From assembly GCA_964575335.1 (NCBI GenBank), contig CAZNPU010000011.1, forward strand, positions 30,380 through 94,379: a DNA stretch of 64,000 nt, given 5' to 3'. Under the pieces are notes generated by a model that saw only the letters and a program-made list of their open reading frames with translations, had not been told where the DNA came from and did not search any database. The position numbers and the translations under genes were made by a program. This document shows positions 45,840 to 55,438 of the stretch, one piece after another. The first letter of the stretch is position 1. The number at the start of each line of letters is the position of its first letter. The stretch comes from CAZNPU01 sp964575335. GTDB taxonomy: Bacteria > Planctomycetota > Phycisphaerae > Phycisphaerales > SM1A02.

Positions 45840-46969
45840 CGACAACCATTCGCCCAATGCTGCAGGACACGATGGCGGCCAAAACGCTATGCGAGATCAC
45901 GCCCTCGCCGGCGCGGCTTGTCGGGTTGGGAACGGCAGTTCCCGAATTGTGCTGGAGCAGTGCGCAAACCGAACAGGAGCTGGCAGAGCTTTGGAAACTT
46001 CGCGGCCGTTCACGCGAGCGTTGGCGGCGAATCGTGGCGGGCACGACGATTCAGTGCCGGTTTGCAGTCATACAGCCGCACGATGTGATGCGCCTTTCCA
46101 CGGCGCAGCGCATGGAAGCGTATGAGCGGTGTGCGCCGCCGTTGGCTGAGCGAGCGGTGCATTGCGCGCTGGCCGGCAGCGGCGCATCGCCATGCGATGT
46201 CACTGATTTGATCATCGTGTCATGCACCGGCTTTGCTGCGCCCGGGCTGGATGTCGCGCTGATGGGCCGGCTTGGTTTGCAGGCGGCTGTGCGGCGCACG
46301 CTGATCGGATTTATGGGCTGTTTCGGGGGAATTGTGGGCTTGCGCACCGCAGCAGCGACGTGCGCAGCTGATCGCAAGGCTGTTGCGCTGGTGGTGTGTC
46401 TGGAACTGTGCTCGCTGCACTTGCGCAATGAGCGAAGCGTCGAGAATCAGGTTGCAGCGGCATTATTTGCTGACGGCGCAGCAGCAGCGGTGGTTGTGGG
46501 CGATCAGGCGAGCCTGACCGACGGCGCGAAAACTCGGCGGCAGCGTTCAACTGTCGGCCGCCTGACGCATGGCGCAAGCCTGCTTCTTGAGCAGGGGCGT
46601 GACTGGATGACCTGGCGGGTCACCGACACAGGCTTTGCGATGACGCTGTCGCGCAAGGTCCCGCATGCGCTGGGCGAATGCCTGGCTGACTATGTTGCCG
46701 CGGCGTGCCCCGAAGCGCCCCGAAGCTTCATCCTGCACCCCGGCGGGCCGAGCATTCTGGACGCAGCCGACGAGGCCCTGCAGTTATGCGGCGGCAGGGG
46801 AATCGCTGCAGCGAGGGCGGTGCTGCGCAAGTACGGCAACATGTCTTCCGGCACGGTGCTGTTTGTGCTCAAGGAAGCGTGGCGCTGCGGTGAGCAGTCG
46901 CCGGCAATGCTGCTTGCGTTCGGCCCGGGCCTGACGATCGAGAGCATTCTGCTGGAGCCTGAGAAGTGA
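45836..46969 (+). CDS. type III polyketide synthase
   Basis: 377-aa chalcone-synthase-like homodimer that extends an acyl-CoA with malonyl-CoA and cyclises the chain. Catalytic triad: Cys162 in GFMGCFGG, His301 in ILHPGGP, Asn335 in KYGNMSSG. Also the C-terminal FGPGLTIESILL. GTG 45836 overlaps the reductase stop. Codon use is like that of the neighbours, so no sign of recent transfer. Starter and ring type (pyrone or resorcinol) cannot be read from sequence alone. Confidence 0.93.
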   Translation: MTTTIRPMLQDTMAAKTLCEITPSPARLVGLGTAVPELCWSSAQTEQELAELWKLRGRSRERWRRIVAGTTIQCRFAVIQPHDVMRLSTAQRMEAYERCAPPLAERAVHCALAGSGASPCDVTDLIIVSCTGFAAPGLDVALMGRLGLQAAVRRTLIGFMGCFGGIVGLRTAAATCAADRKAVALVVCLELCSLHLRNERSVENQVAAALFADGAAAAVVVGDQASLTDGAKTRRQRSTVGRLTHGASLLLEQGRDWMTWRVTDTGFAMTLSRKVPHALGECLADYVAAACPEAPRSFILHPGGPSILDAADEALQLCGGRGIAAARAVLRKYGNMSSGTVLFVLKEAWRCGEQSPAMLLAFGPGLTIESILLEPEK

Positions 46970-47027
46970 CCGGATTGCTGATCTTCCCGCTTGTCCGCAA
47001 TTGCCCTGCGCATGCTACGATTGATGC

Positions 47028-47891
47028 ATGACCACCTGTTCCACTGCAACCGCATCGCCGCTTCCGCTGCGGCAGAAAACCATTCGACTTGGCGTTGTCA
47101 GCTTCGTGAATACGCTGCCGATGATCGACGGCCTGGAGCGGCTGAGCGATCTTGAACTGCATCACAGCGTCCCCAGTCTTCTGCTTGATACGCTGCTGAA
47201 CGATGAAACGGATGTGGCGCTGTGTTCGTCGATTGATTATCAGCGGTCGCCTGATCCGCTGGTCATCCTGCCCGTTGGAATGCTCGGGTGCAACGGCCCG
47301 ACGCTGACGGTGCGGCTGTATTCAGCGATGCCGCCTGAGCAGATTCGGCACGTGTACTGCGATACCGACAGCCACACCTCCGTCGCACTGATGCGCATCA
47401 TGCTGAAGGAACTGCACAACATAGAGCCGGAACTGATCGATTATGACGCTCGCGAGCGCGTGGCGGAGAATCGGCCTCTCGACTGGCCCGACGCCATGCT
47501 GCTGATTGGCGACAAGGTGGTGACCGACTCGCCGCCGGCAATCCGGTATCCGCATCAGATCGATCTGGGCGCAGCATGGAAACAGCATACCGGCCTACCG
47601 TTTGTCTTTGCGCTGTGGATGGCGCGAGCCGACGCCGATCCCGCCGTGTTGCGGACCGTAGCGATGATTCTCGATCGGCAGCGTCGTTACAATCTCGATC
47701 GCATCGACACGATCATTCAGCGCCGGGCGGTGCCGCGAAACTGGCCCCGTGATCTTGCTGCGGATTACCTCAAGAATCGAATCGCCTGTGAGTTCACGCC
47801 TCAATGCCGCGCAGGACTGGAGCTGTTTTACGACAAGGCAAAGCAGTACGGCCTGATCGACCACCGCCGCCCCGTCGTCGTGGTGGAATAA
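47028..47891 (+). CDS. mqnA: chorismate dehydratase
   Basis: 287-aa MqnA/MqnD-family periplasmic-binding-like fold; dehydrates chorismate in the first step of the futalosine menaquinone pathway. LGVVSFVNTLPMIDGL (22-37), VALCSSIDY, CDTDSHTSVALMRI and IGDKVV match MqnA; the SFVN-x-LP start and length separate it from MqnD. mqnB is 40 kb away; the other genes of the pathway (mqnC, mqnD, mqnE) are not in the window. Confidence 0.9.
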   Translation: MTTCSTATASPLPLRQKTIRLGVVSFVNTLPMIDGLERLSDLELHHSVPSLLLDTLLNDETDVALCSSIDYQRSPDPLVILPVGMLGCNGPTLTVRLYSAMPPEQIRHVYCDTDSHTSVALMRIMLKELHNIEPELIDYDARERVAENRPLDWPDAMLLIGDKVVTDSPPAIRYPHQIDLGAAWKQHTGLPFVFALWMARADADPAVLRTVAMILDRQRRYNLDRIDTIIQRRAVPRNWPRDLAADYLKNRIACEFTPQCRAGLELFYDKAKQYGLIDHRRPVVVVE

Positions 47892-48036
47892 CCGGCGTGC
47901 AGAGCAGCGCGTGCAGCGCATCGCGGCTATGAGTGCGGCAGCGTAGCGCAGCTTTTCGAAAATCCGCTGTGCTTTCCGCGCTGTACGTTCACGCTTTTGC
48001 AACTTTCGAGCGCTGTTGTTCGTAGCATGCTTTCCA

Positions 48037-49713
48037 ATGCCTCCTGTTGCTCGATTCAAGATTGCAGCCATTGATGATCTCCTGCGACAACTGGAGTACG
48101 CGCCGGCTGAGACGCGACGCAGGCAGATGGATGCGGCGGAACAACTGGTGGCGGATCTCGATCCGAAGCGAAACTATCCGGAAGATTTCGTCATCTACCG
48201 CATCACCGGTTATCGACCGGATCGCCATGACGAACCGGCGGTATTGGTAGGCGAGGCGCTTCTGCCCGATCTGATCAACATGGTGCAGGTGCTCAGCCGC
48301 TCGCTCAAATTGCCTCCGCAGCGCGACGGCTCTAACGCAATTCCGATTGATGAACTCAGCAAACGCCTGCGCGTCTCGCATAAGACTGTTCAGCGCTATC
48401 GCAAGCAGGGGCTTGTGTGTCATTACATCGCATTCGACGACAACAGCATCCGCCTTGGGTGTTATGAAGATGCGCTGCAGCGATTCATCAATCGCCACAC
48501 TGAGCGGCTTGATCGCGCGAAATCATTTACGCGCATCAGCGATGACGTTGAAGCAGCAATGATCAAACAGGCGCGGGAACTGCGGAAACAGCAGCGGCTT
48601 TCGCTCAACGAAGCAGCATTGATGCTCGCTGAGCAATACGGCAGGGCCCATGAGACCATTCGGCTGCTGCTCCGCCGTCATGATCGAACAGCTTCTGAAC
48701 CTATTTTCGCTGATCGCGGCCCGCTGACCGATCGTGACATTCGCGTCATCCATCGCGCCTGGCGGTGGGGGGTTGAACCGGTCCAACTGGCCAAGCGATT
48801 CGGTAAATCCAAACCCACCATTCATCGGGCCATCAATCGTCGCCGGCGCGATCTGCTGCGCGAAAGAACCATTCAGTTCATCACGCTTCCCACATTTGAT
48901 CTGCCCGACGCAGCCAGTGTGATTCTTGGAGCGCCGGCAGTCGCAGGCGGCCTGAATGAATGCCTGCCGCTCGAAGACGCCATTGCGCTGCTCGAAGCGG
49001 CACGGCTTGCCCGATCGCCGGACGAAGCCACCGAAGACGCGCTGCTTGCGGGATACAACTTTCTGAAGATGCGCGCCTGGAACGGCATCGCGAATCTGGC
49101 GGACTGGCCGACCAGCGAACTGCTGGACGCGATCGAAACCGACCTGCGCTGGGCCGGTTTGCTGCGGAGGCGGCTGGTGATGCTCGCATTGCCCGAGGCG
49201 ATTCGGCGTGTGGAGCGGAACCTGCATCGCAGCCTGGCCGAGCAACCCGCTGAGGTGATTGGTTCGATGACCAGACTTGCACTGGAAGTTGTGGTCAACG
49301 CGGTGGAGGCCATCGACCCGACGCGCAATCAGCGGCTGGAACGCTTCGCAGGCTTTGCGATGGAGCGGGCGCTGGCTCAGCTCGATCTGACCAGCGCAGC
49401 TGGACGAGCAGCGGCAAAACATCAACGCGGCGCGATTCCGCTGGATGAGCAATTTGCAAACCTGCACGCCATGATTGATTTTCTCGATCTGCCCGCATCA
49501 CTGCGGCGACACATCGCATCTCTGGAGCCGCCGGCCCAGCAGGCTGTCATCCTGCGCTACGGCATAAGCGGCGAGCCGCCGCTGACGTGCGAAGCCATCG
49601 GCGCGAGATTGAACATGAAGCCCAATGGTGTGGTGCGTCTGCTGCAGCGGGCAGAGCGGGCGCTTCGCGCAGCCCGGCGTGCAGCCAACACCATGCAGTC
49701 GCCGGGCGCGTAA
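48037..49713 (+). CDS. atypical sigma-70-like regulator with three upstream helix-turn-helix segments
   Basis: 558 aa. The C-terminal ~70 residues fit sigma region 4 (DLPASLRRHIASLEPPAQQA, YGISGE, LTCEAIGARLNM); ~330-450 resembles region 2 with the core-binding part (LLAGYNFLKMRAW and RFAGFAMERALAQL). The N-terminal ~320 residues are outside any usual sigma factor and hold HTH-like stretches at ~103-124 (IDELSKRLRVSHKTVQRYRK), ~190-215 and ~240-268 (PVQLAKRFGKSKPTIHRAI). The start ATG 48037 is the first with a family-like beginning. Alternatives: a standalone DNA-binding protein that lost sigma function. Confidence 0.65.
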   Translation: MPPVARFKIAAIDDLLRQLEYAPAETRRRQMDAAEQLVADLDPKRNYPEDFVIYRITGYRPDRHDEPAVLVGEALLPDLINMVQVLSRSLKLPPQRDGSNAIPIDELSKRLRVSHKTVQRYRKQGLVCHYIAFDDNSIRLGCYEDALQRFINRHTERLDRAKSFTRISDDVEAAMIKQARELRKQQRLSLNEAALMLAEQYGRAHETIRLLLRRHDRTASEPIFADRGPLTDRDIRVIHRAWRWGVEPVQLAKRFGKSKPTIHRAINRRRRDLLRERTIQFITLPTFDLPDAASVILGAPAVAGGLNECLPLEDAIALLEAARLARSPDEATEDALLAGYNFLKMRAWNGIANLADWPTSELLDAIETDLRWAGLLRRRLVMLALPEAIRRVERNLHRSLAEQPAEVIGSMTRLALEVVVNAVEAIDPTRNQRLERFAGFAMERALAQLDLTSAAGRAAAKHQRGAIPLDEQFANLHAMIDFLDLPASLRRHIASLEPPAQQAVILRYGISGEPPLTCEAIGARLNMKPNGVVRLLQRAERALRAARRAANTMQSPGA

Positions 49714-49774
49714 TTCAATTGTGCTGAAGCTCAGCGCATGGCGATGCGAGCAGATATCGCGGGCAAAAAGAAAA

Positions 49775-49800
49775 CCAACCGATCTGCAAAGATCGGTTGG
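49775..49800 (-). terminator. rho-independent terminator of rplM-rpsI
   Basis: 10-base-pair stem CCAACCGATC / GATCGGTTGG with loop TGCAAA, followed on the minus strand by TTTTCTTTTTG. 37 bases past the rpsI stop. Confidence 0.9.
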
Positions 49801-49837
49801 CGTTGTGTAGTAGTGATGATGAATTGACACGCTCGAA

Positions 49838-50347
49838 TCAGCGCTTGGAGAACTGGAAGCGCCGACGTGCGCCAGCCTGGCCGTACTTCTTGCGTTCCAC
49901 CTTTCGGGCGTCGCGGGTGAGGAAGTGGTTTTCGCGAAGGATCGGCTCAAGCGTGCCGTCGTAGCGGCGCAGCGCCCGGGCGAGGCCGAGCACAATCGCG
50001 CCTGCCTGGCCGGTGAATCCGCCGCCTCGCACGTTGACATGAACGTCAACCTTGCCCTTGGTGTTGGTCTTCTGCAGCACGTTCATCAGATCGTTACGAT
50101 CGCGTTCTTCGGTGAAGAACGTGTCGTAGGGACGGCCGTTGATGACGAACTCACCGCTGCCCGGTTTGATGCGGACGCGCGCCACGGCAGTCTTGCGGCG
50201 GCCCGTTCCCCACCACCAGTTGCCACTATTTGAAGGTGTTTTGCCGGCCGACGAGGCGGCAGGCGCGGGAGCCGAAGCTGTCGCAGCAGCAGGGGCGGCA
50301 GCAGCTTCAGAGGTTTCTTCAATCGGAGTATTTTCTTGATCAGTCAT
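49838..50347 (-). CDS. rpsI: 30S ribosomal protein S9
   Basis: 169 aa. The S9 body (TGRRKTAVARVRI, then QGAIVLGLARALRRYDG-type GLARALRRY, and the RNA-contacting C-terminus RRRFQFSKR) is preceded by a ~40-residue Ala/Pro/Glu-rich extension. ATG 50347 was chosen; longer forms are not S9-like. Second gene of rplM-rpsI. Confidence 0.96.
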   Translation of the reverse strand: MTDQENTPIEETSEAAAAPAAATASAPAPAASSAGKTPSNSGNWWWGTGRRKTAVARVRIKPGSGEFVINGRPYDTFFTEERDRNDLMNVLQKTNTKGKVDVHVNVRGGGFTGQAGAIVLGLARALRRYDGTLEPILRENHFLTRDARKVERKKYGQAGARRRFQFSKR

Positions 50348-50440
50348 GGTCGTTCGTAGACTCCAGAAGTTGAGTCTCTTTGGGGAACTATGCGTCGGCA
50401 AAGCGCTCCGCAAGTGCGCTGTGCCATTCTGAAAGAATCA

Positions 50441-50875
50441 TCAGATGCTCAGCGGCTGGGGCTGCTGCGCCTGATGCGGATGCTCAGCGCCGCGATAGAC
50501 CTTCAGCTTCTTGGCCATCCGTCGGCCGAGCTTGTTTTTCGGCAGCATACGGGTCACGGCCGCCTCGATCAGCCGTTCAGGCCGACGCTTCAGCAGCGAC
50601 TCGTAGCTTTCTGTTTTCCGGCCGCTGGGGTAGTACACAAAGCGCTGCATCTGCTTGTCGCGCAGCTTGTTGCCGGTGAGCCTGATTTTCTCGGCGTTGG
50701 TCACCACGACGTAATCACCGCAATCAACATGCGGCGTGTACTCGGGGCGATGTTTGCCCATGAGGATGGTGGCGATTTCCGTGGCAATGCGGCCGAGCAC
50801 CTTGTCCGTGGCGTCAACATGATGCCAATTCTGCTGGATATCACCGGATTTGGCGAAATACGTCTGGCGTGGCAT
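50441..50875 (-). CDS. rplM: 50S ribosomal protein L13
   Basis: 144 aa: WHHVDATDKVLGRIATEIA, YTPHVDCGDYVVVTNAEK and ERLIEAAVTRMLPKNKLGR are typical L13. AGGTGGG precedes the ATG. Forms the classical rplM-rpsI operon with rpsI, transcribed leftward. Confidence 0.97.
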   Translation of the reverse strand: MPRQTYFAKSGDIQQNWHHVDATDKVLGRIATEIATILMGKHRPEYTPHVDCGDYVVVTNAEKIRLTGNKLRDKQMQRFVYYPSGRKTESYESLLKRRPERLIEAAVTRMLPKNKLGRRMAKKLKVYRGAEHPHQAQQPQPLSI

Positions 50876-51346
50876 GGTCCCACCTGGCTCTGACAGTCAG
50901 AATGCAGTGTAATGAAGAAAAAGAACGAGGCATCGGATATTCCGAAGCATCGCCCGCCGGAAATCCCGACAGCTCCCGCATGAGGGAGCGAATGGATGAA
51001 GATAGCAGAATCCGGCGTGGAGTCAACCGATTCAGGCCAGTGGATCGGGGCAGTTTGGCCGATTTCACCCCCCGGCAGATCATCGTCCGACCACTAGGTT
51101 GAGGAGACTTAAGCCACTGCTTTGAGGCCGACAGACCCGGGTCGGATGCCTTCACGCTGCTGGCCCGCCGCCCGCCTGCCATCTGTCATCAGCCCATTTT
51201 GGCGGAAGGGCAGGTCAGATGGCGGCGGTCATGGAGGAGATTTACTGTGTTTTGGGGCTGGAATCTCAGACCATGCCGATGGAAGCCAACCAGGAATAGG
51301 CTATCACCATGAAATGGCCGGCCCGGCTGACCGATGAGAGGCTCGC
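50876..51346. other. divergent promoter gap upstream of rplM
   Basis: No gene supported. It must contain the ribosomal operon promoter reading left and the CPBP gene's promoter reading right. Short frames here are random. I cannot define promoter boxes. Confidence 0.5.
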
Positions 51347-52990
51347 ATGGACCACGAACCCCACGAGAACCAGAACGATCCTCACGACGGCGACGCGGCC
51401 GATCGCTCCGAAACGCCACCGGGCAATGCTTCGCCGGCTTCTCGCAGCGGCGAATCGGGCTCTGCTCCCAGCACGCCAGCCGCCCCCGCCTCCGGAATTT
51501 CTGCCCCCGGAATTTCTGCCACTGCTGCCCCAGGCAGCCCGAATCGTTCTTCCGTCGATCGCACGCTTGGCATTCTGGCGTGGGTGGTCATCGTGGTTTT
51601 TGCCATCGGGATGACAATTCTGGCCAATATCTCAAAGCCGGCTCCATCGGCTCCCGAAGGCGAGCAGCCGGATCTTCATCAGCATCTTCCTGCTGTGTCA
51701 TTGCAGGATGAACTGATCGGCAAGTTCATTGTGGCGATGAGCCAGTACGGAATTGCCAGCGACGATGTCTGGCTGGACCAGGCCAAGTCGCTTGAAAGGG
51801 GCAATCCAGCCCAGCAGTTGGCCCATGTCGCCCTGATCGGCGAGGTGCAGGGGCCCCAGCAGGCTGCTGAACGCCTGCAGTCCATCAGGGAATCGGGTTT
51901 CGTGCGTCTTGACAGGACGACACTCACCGTCAATCGGGAGCCAGTGCCGGCTGCTGATGAGATTGTGTCGATTCTGCAGCAACTCTATGAAGCACATGCT
52001 GCAGGCGAATCGGCGCAACTCACCGATGTGCAGCGGGATCGTCTTGCTGATGAACTGGGCTGGTACGGCAAGCTTGCGCTGCACAGTCCCGGTACTGCCG
52101 ACCAGCAGGCCCGCGCAGCGTTCCTCGCACCTCTGAACCGAATTCCCTGGGCATTGGTCGGTGCCGGCATTTGGTTTCTTGCCTGCGGGCTGATCGGGTT
52201 TGCCGCCTTGATTGTTTTCGTTGTGCTGATGGTTCAGCGACAACTGCAGCACAATTTTCACGTCGGGTCGCCGTACGCCAGTATATATGCCGAGGCGTTT
52301 GTGGTGTGGCTGCTGCTGTTTAACGGCATCCGCATCGTGATGGAATACATCGGCATCGGCCAGGCGGGCGGAGGCCTTCTGCCAACGATTGTGATGCAGG
52401 GGCTGTCGCTTTTGGCGTTGGGGTGGCCGGTGATCCGTGGCGTACCGTGGCGGGTTGTGCGGGAAGATGTGGGATTGACGTTCGGTCGACGGCCTGTATT
52501 TGAGCCGGTTGCCGGTGTGCTGACCTACTGCATGGCGATTCCCATGCTGCTGGTTGGAATCATTGCGATGTACGTCCTTGCCGCGGTTCAGAAACAGATA
52601 TTCGGCGAGGCCCCGCCGCCGAGCCATCCTGTCCAGGACATGCTGGCCGGCGCAGACTGGACCACTCTGCTGCTGGTGCTGTTCATGGGCGCGGTGATGG
52701 CGCCGATTCTGGAAGAAATTATGTTTCGAGGGCTGCTGTACCGGAACGTGCGCGATATGACTAGGCGGTGGGGCATTGTGCTGAGCATGGGCTTCAGCGC
52801 GGTGCTCACCTCGCTCATTTTCGCTGCCATTCACCCGCAGGGATGGGTGACGATTCCCGCGCTGATGGCATTGGCCATTGCGTTTTGCATTGCCCGCGAA
52901 TGGCGGGGGACGCTGGTGCCGTGCATGATCGCCCACGGCCTCAGCAATGGGGTCGTCTTGACGCTGAATTTCGCATTGTTCGGGCAATGA
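51347..52990 (+). CDS. CPBP (CAAX-like) intramembrane metalloprotease
   Basis: 547 aa. N-terminal ~70 residues are Pro/Ser/Gly-rich and disordered; one helix at ~80-97, a soluble domain (~105-245), and about seven more helices. Motifs: EEIMFRGLLYR (glutamate pair), FAAIHPQGW (His) and AHGLSNG, the metal-binding triad of CPBP proteases. Possible roles are protein maturation or bacteriocin immunity. The soluble middle is an unusual insert. Confidence 0.88.
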   Translation: MDHEPHENQNDPHDGDAADRSETPPGNASPASRSGESGSAPSTPAAPASGISAPGISATAAPGSPNRSSVDRTLGILAWVVIVVFAIGMTILANISKPAPSAPEGEQPDLHQHLPAVSLQDELIGKFIVAMSQYGIASDDVWLDQAKSLERGNPAQQLAHVALIGEVQGPQQAAERLQSIRESGFVRLDRTTLTVNREPVPAADEIVSILQQLYEAHAAGESAQLTDVQRDRLADELGWYGKLALHSPGTADQQARAAFLAPLNRIPWALVGAGIWFLACGLIGFAALIVFVVLMVQRQLQHNFHVGSPYASIYAEAFVVWLLLFNGIRIVMEYIGIGQAGGGLLPTIVMQGLSLLALGWPVIRGVPWRVVREDVGLTFGRRPVFEPVAGVLTYCMAIPMLLVGIIAMYVLAAVQKQIFGEAPPPSHPVQDMLAGADWTTLLLVLFMGAVMAPILEEIMFRGLLYRNVRDMTRRWGIVLSMGFSAVLTSLIFAAIHPQGWVTIPALMALAIAFCIAREWRGTLVPCMIAHGLSNGVVLTLNFALFGQ

Positions 52991-53189
52991 TCGTGTGAGA
53001 TCATGGCTGAAGGCAGGTCCGCTTTCAGAAGCGAACCGGGGTGAATGAAGCCGGTTGTTTGCTGTCGGCTGCCTGAGTCGAACCGTTATTGAGGGACGAT
53101 TTAGGCAATATGATCGGCCGCTTGCCGTAAAACTACTGGCAGTCAGGCTTGTTTTGGTGGATACTTACTACAGCTACCGGAGAAGCGGC

Positions 53190-54032
53190 ATGGCGATTGG
53201 CTCACTTTGTTGCATTTCAATCTGTTGCACCGCCCTGGTGTGCGGGCCTGCGTCGGTCGCTCCGCTGGCAACTGCAGCAGAATGCGATCACGCAAGTGCG
53301 TTGACGCAGACGAGTGATCCGACAACAGCCTTGCCTCAATCATCTGCATCAGGTGTGTTGTCGCTTGATCCTGTTGCGTTTTTCGAGCAACTGGTGGCCC
53401 GCTACCGCGGCTTGAATCTGTACCGCGACACGGTTGAATTGATCCAGGTCACCTATCGCGAAGGTGTTGAAGCCAGCCGCGTGCAGACGAAGCTTGCGTG
53501 TGAGGTTTCAGACGGCAAGCTGACGGTGCAGACGCCCGTCTCACAGATGCGGTCCGGTTTGAAACTGGACCTGCCGATGAAAAAAAGCCCTGCAGCGAAG
53601 AAGATCAGCGAAGCGCAGGATCTCTGGCTTGCGCCGCACATGGCGCTGAAATTTGAAGATGAGCCGCTGAAGAAACTCCGCGCCGGCGTTGATGAGGGCT
53701 TTACCGCCACCGACATCGAATCGGTCACAATCGACAATAAATCAATGGTTCATCTGGAACTGCGCAGCGGCGACGGCGCGAGCCAGAACGCGACCGCCAG
53801 AATTGATCTTTATGTGAACTCCGATTCCATGCTCATTGAGCGAATCGAAGGACAGCAGATTCTGCCCGATGGCGCAGAGTTCTCAACCACGCTGCATATC
53901 ACGCCCGAACAGGTTGAAGGTGCAGACGCGCCTCGGTCACCTGCTGCGCCATCGCCAGTGCCTCAGCAAAGCCAACCGGCATCTGGTGCTGATGACAGCG
54001 GCGACGCGATGATGATGTCGCCTGCTGCGTAA
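53190..54032 (+). CDS. secreted LolA-like protein
   Basis: 280 aa with a signal peptide (~4-28). The body is a beta-rich half-barrel-like fold: YRDTVELIQVTYREG and LDLYVNSDSMLIERIEGQQ-type strand pattern, like LolA or DUF2092 lipid-binding proteins. The C-terminus (~240-280) is Pro/Ser/Met-rich. GGAGA precedes ATG 53190. Lipid or lipoprotein carrying is inferred only from the fold pattern. Confidence 0.65.
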   Translation: MAIGSLCCISICCTALVCGPASVAPLATAAECDHASALTQTSDPTTALPQSSASGVLSLDPVAFFEQLVARYRGLNLYRDTVELIQVTYREGVEASRVQTKLACEVSDGKLTVQTPVSQMRSGLKLDLPMKKSPAAKKISEAQDLWLAPHMALKFEDEPLKKLRAGVDEGFTATDIESVTIDNKSMVHLELRSGDGASQNATARIDLYVNSDSMLIERIEGQQILPDGAEFSTTLHITPEQVEGADAPRSPAAPSPVPQQSQPASGADDSGDAMMMSPAA

Positions 54033-54154
54033 AAACAGCGTCAGTTTTTATTTCGTTGTGATTTCTCGTGTGGGTGCGGGCGATGTGATGGATGCCGATG
54101 CGTCACGCATCCATGTCACATATCACGCTTGCGCAATTCACAGCGCTCGCTGCA

Positions 54155-55252
54155 TTACGATACCGACAGCGTCGGCTGCACCAGCTTGCCGCTGTGTACA
54201 GCGATCGACACCTGTTGCGCCAGGTTTTGACACATGCTGTCCAATTCGCTGGCGATCGGCTTGATTATCCAGTTGTCCAGCGGCTGGCCGCGATCGGCGT
54301 TGATGCGCATTTCGGGATGGATCGGCAGTGCGCCGAGGAACGGCAGGTTCATCGCTGCAGCCATATGCTCTGCGCCGCCCCGGCCGAAGATGTCATACTC
54401 GCTGCCGTGCTCGCACACGAAATAGCTCATATTCTCCACCAGCCCAAGCACCTCAACGCCAAGCTGCTGGAACATGCGCACTGCGCGGCGGGCGTCATCC
54501 TGCGCCACCTTCTGCGGCGTGCACACAACAACTGCGCCGGTCAGCGGCAGCAGCTGCGCAAGCGTCAGCGGCACGTCGCCTGTGCCGGGAGGAAGATCGA
54601 CGATGAGATAATCCAATTCACCCCAGTCAGTCTGCGTGGCGAGCTGTTTGAATGCGCCGTGCGCCATCGGGCCGCGCCAGATCAGCGCTTTTTCGGGATC
54701 GACCAGCTTGCCGATGCTCATGGTCTTGATGCCGTGCACTTCAAATGGCAGGAGCATGTTGCCGCGCATTCCGCCGGGGATTTCTTCCAACCCGAGCATG
54801 GTGGGGATCGACGGGCCGTAGATGTCGCCGTCGAGTAGTCCGACCTTTGCGCCCTGTCGGGCCAGCCCGCAGGCTGTCAGAACCGACACGGTGGATTTGC
54901 CCACGCCGCCTTTTCCTGCTCCGATGGCGATCACATGCTTCACATCGGGCAGTGGGTTTGCCTGATCGCGCAGCTTCTGATTGGGTTTTCGCACGTCGGC
55001 GGAGAACTCAACAGCCACCTCGCCGATTTCGTTTCCCGTTTCCTGTCCCTTGGCGCGAATCGCGTGTTCGATGTCGGCCCTGATTTTGTCTTTCATGGGA
55101 CATGCCGGCGTGGTCAGCTCGATGTGAACGAACACATCGCGCCCCTTCACACGAACGTCCTTCACCATGTTCAGCGCCACCAAGTCCTTGTGCAGATCGG
55201 GATCTTTGACGGTTCGCAGTGCGTCGTGCAGATCGTGGCTTGTCAGGGCCAT
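54155..55252 (-). CDS. apbC: Mrp/NBP35-family iron-sulfur carrier ATPase
   Basis: 365 aa. N-terminal DUF59 domain (~1-90) then a P-loop ATPase with GKGGVGKSTVSVLTA, DGDIYGPSIPTML and DLPPGTGDVPLTLA. The family carries [4Fe-4S] clusters to apo-proteins. The usual CxxC is reduced here to one cysteine (VCEHGSEYDIFG), so cluster binding would need another arrangement. ATG 55252 gives a usual length. Converges with the LolA-like gene. Confidence 0.9.
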   Translation of the reverse strand: MALTSHDLHDALRTVKDPDLHKDLVALNMVKDVRVKGRDVFVHIELTTPACPMKDKIRADIEHAIRAKGQETGNEIGEVAVEFSADVRKPNQKLRDQANPLPDVKHVIAIGAGKGGVGKSTVSVLTACGLARQGAKVGLLDGDIYGPSIPTMLGLEEIPGGMRGNMLLPFEVHGIKTMSIGKLVDPEKALIWRGPMAHGAFKQLATQTDWGELDYLIVDLPPGTGDVPLTLAQLLPLTGAVVVCTPQKVAQDDARRAVRMFQQLGVEVLGLVENMSYFVCEHGSEYDIFGRGGAEHMAAAMNLPFLGALPIHPEMRINADRGQPLDNWIIKPIASELDSMCQNLAQQVSIAVHSGKLVQPTLSVS

Positions 55253-55438
55253 GTTAGGAGATTTCTCCGCGCAATGGATGCCGGTTTGCGGCATACCGCT
55301 TTATGGAAGATGTCATTTGCAAGGGCGGAATCATAGGCGGCTGCCCATTGATATTCCGAGCAATGTGGCGTTGCCCCAGCAGTTTGACGATGGTGATGTG
55401 TTGTGTTGATGGACACAAACAACGTTGGAGGTCCGATC

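Noticed and set aside
51698..52987. 429-codon frame opposite the CPBP protease gene
   Set aside because: His/Asn/Gln-rich shadow without ribosome site; the plus-strand gene has the metal motifs.
54030..54050. terminator after the LolA-like gene
   Set aside because: TAAAAAC/GTTTTTA is a 7-base A/T-dominated stem with no GC clamp; too weak to call.
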